DNA from: CAZFAT01 sp964517075
Lineage (GTDB): Bacteria; Acidobacteriota; Vicinamibacteria; Vicinamibacterales; SCN-69-37
Reading direction: 5' to 3'
DNA: 6,722 nucleotides
Assembly (NCBI GenBank): GCA_964517075.1
Contig: CAZFAT010000080.1
Location: forward strand, 1-6,722
A program made the translations under genes and the position numbers. The stretch's first letter is position 1; each line of letters starts with the position of its first letter. Below are positions 4,779-6,722 of this stretch, piece by piece. The notes under the pieces were generated by a model. It was given only the letters and a program-made list of their open reading frames with translations, was not told where the DNA came from and did no database searches.

Positions 4779-6185
4779 GTGAACCCGGGACTCATCAACC
4801 TCGCGTATCTCGGCGCCGCCGTCCTGTTCATTCTCGGGTTGAAGGGCCTGACCCACCCGCGCACCGCAGTCCGCGGCAACCTGCTCGGCGCGCTCGGCAT
4901 GCTGGTCGCGGTCATCGCGACGTTCCTCTACCGCGATCCGCTCGGCGCGGGGCCGCTCCAGGCCGTCATGCTGATCGCCGCCGGCATGATCGTCGGCGCG
5001 GCCGCCGGCGCGTTCATGGCGCTGAAGATCCAGATGACGGCGATGCCGCAGATGGTCGCGCTCCTGAACGGCTTCGGCGGCGGCGCCTCGGCGCTGGTGG
5101 CCGGCGCGGCGCTCTTCGACGTCCGGGCCGATCCGACGATGACGTTCCTCATCGCAACGGGCGTGTCAGGCCTGATTGGCGGCGTCACCTTCTCGGGCAG
5201 CCTCATCGCGTTCGACAAGCTCCAGGAGCTGTTCCTGCCGGGCAAGCCGATTCTCTTCCCGGGCCAGCAGATCGTGACCGCTATCACCGGCGTCAGCGCG
5301 CTGGTGATGATCTACTGGATCGTGACGGGCACCGCCGACATGCGCGTGGCCGCGTACGCGGTGCTGGTGGCCCTGGCGCTGGCCGGCGGCGTCCTCCTGA
5401 CCATCCCGATCGGCGGCGCCGACATGCCGGTCGCCATTGCGCTCCTCAACTCGTACTCCGGCCTCGCGGCGGCCGCCACCGGCTTCGTGCTCGGCAACAA
5501 CGCGCTCATCATCACCGGCTCGCTGGTCGGCGCTTCGGGGCTCATCCTGACGCGGATCATGTGCAAGGCCATGAACCGCTCGCTGATGAACGTGCTGACC
5601 GGCGGCGGGACCGTGACCACGACCGGCATGGCGGCCGACGAGGTGTACGCGGGCAAGGTGAAGGCGACCTCGGCGGAAGAGATCGCGATGCTACTCGACG
5701 GCGCGCGCCGCGTCATCGTCGTCCCGGGCTACGGGCTGGCCGTGTCGCAGGCGCAGCACACCGTCCGCGACCTGGCGGACCTGCTCGAATCGAAGGGCAC
5801 CGAGGTCGAGTTCGCGATCCACCCGGTGGCCGGGCGCATGCCGGGCCACATGAACGTGCTGCTCGCGGAAGCCGACATCCCCTACGACAAGTTGAAGGAG
5901 ATGGACGAGATCAACCCGACCTTCCAGCAGACCGACGTCGCGATCGTCATCGGCGCCAACGACGTCGTGAACCCGCTGGCTCGCACCGATCCCACGAGCC
6001 CGATCGCCGGCATGCCGATCCTCGACGTGGACAAGGCCCGCACCGTCATCGTCATCAAGCGCAGCCTGAGCCCCGGGTTCGCGGGCATCCCGAACCCCCT
6101 GTTTGCAGCCGACAACACCCTGATGTTTTTTTCTGATGGCAAGAAGGCAATCAACGGCCTGATTGCCGCCATCAAAGAGGGATAG
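4779..6185 (+). CDS. pntB: NAD(P) transhydrogenase subunit beta
   Basis: A 468-residue protein starting at GTG (MNPGLINLAYLGAAVLFILG), preceded by AAGGA at 4766-4770. The N-terminal ~265 residues are a bundle of about nine membrane helices (domain II), including the loop MTAMPQMVALLNGFGGGASA. The C-terminal part (about 290-468) is the NADP(H)-binding domain III. It contains VPGYGLAVSQAQ (GYG at Gly317), HPVAGRMPGHMNVLLAEA, GANDVVNP (from Gly392) and KRSLSPGFAGIPNPLF (Lys427-Arg428-Ser429, contacting the 2'-phosphate). The enzyme couples inward proton flow to NADH-to-NADP+ hydride transfer, making NADPH for biosynthesis and redox defence. Position 97 is Asn where E. coli has a channel His91; this is a known natural variant class. 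Last gene of the operon; no damage seen. Confidence 0.97.
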   Translation: MNPGLINLAYLGAAVLFILGLKGLTHPRTAVRGNLLGALGMLVAVIATFLYRDPLGAGPLQAVMLIAAGMIVGAAAGAFMALKIQMTAMPQMVALLNGFGGGASALVAGAALFDVRADPTMTFLIATGVSGLIGGVTFSGSLIAFDKLQELFLPGKPILFPGQQIVTAITGVSALVMIYWIVTGTADMRVAAYAVLVALALAGGVLLTIPIGGADMPVAIALLNSYSGLAAAATGFVLGNNALIITGSLVGASGLILTRIMCKAMNRSLMNVLTGGGTVTTTGMAADEVYAGKVKATSAEEIAMLLDGARRVIVVPGYGLAVSQAQHTVRDLADLLESKGTEVEFAIHPVAGRMPGHMNVLLAEADIPYDKLKEMDEINPTFQQTDVAIVIGANDVVNPLARTDPTSPIAGMPILDVDKARTVIVIKRSLSPGFAGIPNPLFAADNTLMFFSDGKKAINGLIAAIKEG

Positions 6186-6217
6186 CTGCGCTGAAGGGCC
6201 GATCCCCCGAGCCCGGA

Positions 6218-6254
6218 CGGCCGCGAAGGCCGCACGGTTTCCGGCGGCCGCCGG
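6218..6254. terminator. Possible transcription stop between convergent genes
   Basis: Two GC-rich palindromes lie between pntB (plus) and the hypothetical gene (minus): CGGCC-GCGAA-GGCCG at 6218-6232 and the perfect 14-base palindrome CCGGCGGCCGCCGG at 6241-6254. Their position suits a shared two-way terminator, but there is no proper T-run in either direction, only GGTTT after the first stem. Confidence 0.3.
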
Positions 6255-6268
6255 GCACCCCAGGTGAG

Positions 6269-6583
6269 CTAGGCGGGCGGCGGCAGGCAGAGGATCGTCG
6301 CCTCCTTCAGTCCGAAGGCGCGTTCGAACTCCTCGGCGAGCTCCTGGGCAAAGGGGAGCCCCCGGTCGTCGAAGACCCGCACCTCACCGTTCACGGTCGC
6401 CAGGGTCTCGACGCGCGCGACGAGCAGGGAGCGGTTGGCCGCCCGGTCATGGAGGAAGAGATCGTATGTCTTGCGCGACCAGCCGGTGCGGTCGAGCTTG
6501 AGGCCGTGCTTCTGGGCCAGCTGGGCGATGAGCCCATCGAGGTGCTCGTCTTCCGACTGCTCCTGGCGTATGACGCGCACCAT
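6269..6583 (-). CDS. Hypothetical protein, 104 residues
   Basis: Begins MVRVIRQEQSEDEHLDGLIA. No family recognised. It is soluble, with no signal peptide or membrane helix. An acidic amphipathic N-terminal helix (about residues 8-25) leads to KLDRTGWSRKTYDLFLHDR, then alternating strands (SLLVARVETL, GEVRVFDDRG), a second helix (AQELAEEFERAFGL) and a hydrophobic proline tail. This looks like a small alpha/beta fold. I chose the ATG at 6581-6583 because AAGGAGG lies about seven bases upstream. The same frame opens further upstream at 6640, but those 19 residues (glycine/serine-rich) span the ribosome site and look untranslated. It is convergent with pntB and probably unrelated to it. Confidence 0.7.
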   Translation of the reverse strand: MVRVIRQEQSEDEHLDGLIAQLAQKHGLKLDRTGWSRKTYDLFLHDRAANRSLLVARVETLATVNGEVRVFDDRGLPFAQELAEEFERAFGLKEATILCLPPPA

Positions 6584-6722
6584 CGCGCCCCCTCCTTGCC
6601 CCGTGGTTGCTGACGAGAGCGAACCTGCGCAGGATACCATTCGCCGTCCACGGTCAGACCCATGCCCACGAAGATGCTGGCCTACCTGGAAGGCGGCGCT
6701 GCCGCCGTAGTACGATAGCGCC
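6584..6722 (-). promoter_or_regulatory. Upstream region of the hypothetical gene, with hairpin
   Basis: Contains the AAGGAGG ribosome site (about 6591-6597). There is a weak -35/-10-like pair on the minus strand (CTGACC at 6652-6657, TATCCT at 6631-6636, spacing 15), which is shorter than ideal. A perfect inverted repeat GGCGGC-GCT-GCCGCC lies at 6692-6706. The hairpin could be a terminator or operator for a gene beyond the right edge. No other gene is visible. Confidence 0.3.

Noticed and set aside
3122..4915. 597-codon minus-strand open frame opposite pntAA and pntAB
   Set aside because: Composition is extreme (Arg, Asp, His, Gly-rich) and it lies antisense to intact, clearly conserved pnt genes. 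It is a frame shadow in GC-rich DNA.
5561..6136. 191-codon plus-strand frame inside pntB
   Set aside because: Arg/Gly/Asp-rich shadow in another frame of the conserved NADP-binding domain; no ribosome site or motif.

Overview
The window is GC-rich bacterial chromosomal DNA, probably from an environmental (soil or subsurface type) lineage. I cannot fix the phylum from sequence alone. The split three-gene proton-translocating transhydrogenase (PntAA, PntAB, PntB), a PhnB-like VOC protein followed by a BNR-type gene, and a VapBC module would fit several poorly cultured high-GC groups.

Layout from left to right. At 1-359 (minus) is a VapBC toxin-antitoxin module whose toxin runs off the left edge. 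At 360-843 there is no intact gene, but a 26-residue C-terminal scrap of a second VapC-like PIN toxin is readable at 616-696 (minus). At 844-1308 (minus) is a small unrecognised lipoprotein in visibly AT-richer DNA. At 1554-2018 (plus) is an intact VOC/glyoxalase-fold protein, followed through a strong Shine-Dalgarno by a decayed BNR/sialidase-fold gene (2028 to about 2317).

The stretch 2028-3128 is a gene graveyard. It holds the broken BNR gene, a short transposase fragment, the C-terminal third of a thiolase, and three copies of an approximately 80-bp repeat (2318-2399 plus, 2468-2546 plus, 3050-3128 minus). In all three copies one end of the repeat lies at or very near the point where recognisable coding homology stops, and two inverted copies bracket a fused thiolase/transposase scrap. 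This repeat is the most unusual thing in the window and may be a small non-autonomous mobile element or a rearrangement hotspot.

At 3359-6185 (plus) is an intact, tightly packed pntAA-pntAB-pntB operon. It encodes the membrane enzyme that uses the proton gradient to drive hydride transfer from NADH to NADP+, supplying NADPH. Key nucleotide-binding motifs are all present. A convergent hypothetical gene (6269-6583, minus) closes the window, with GC-rich palindromes in the gap between it and pntB.

Apart from the repeat family, I see no clear sign of an undescribed multi-gene system. The coding genes belong to known families or are small unknowns.
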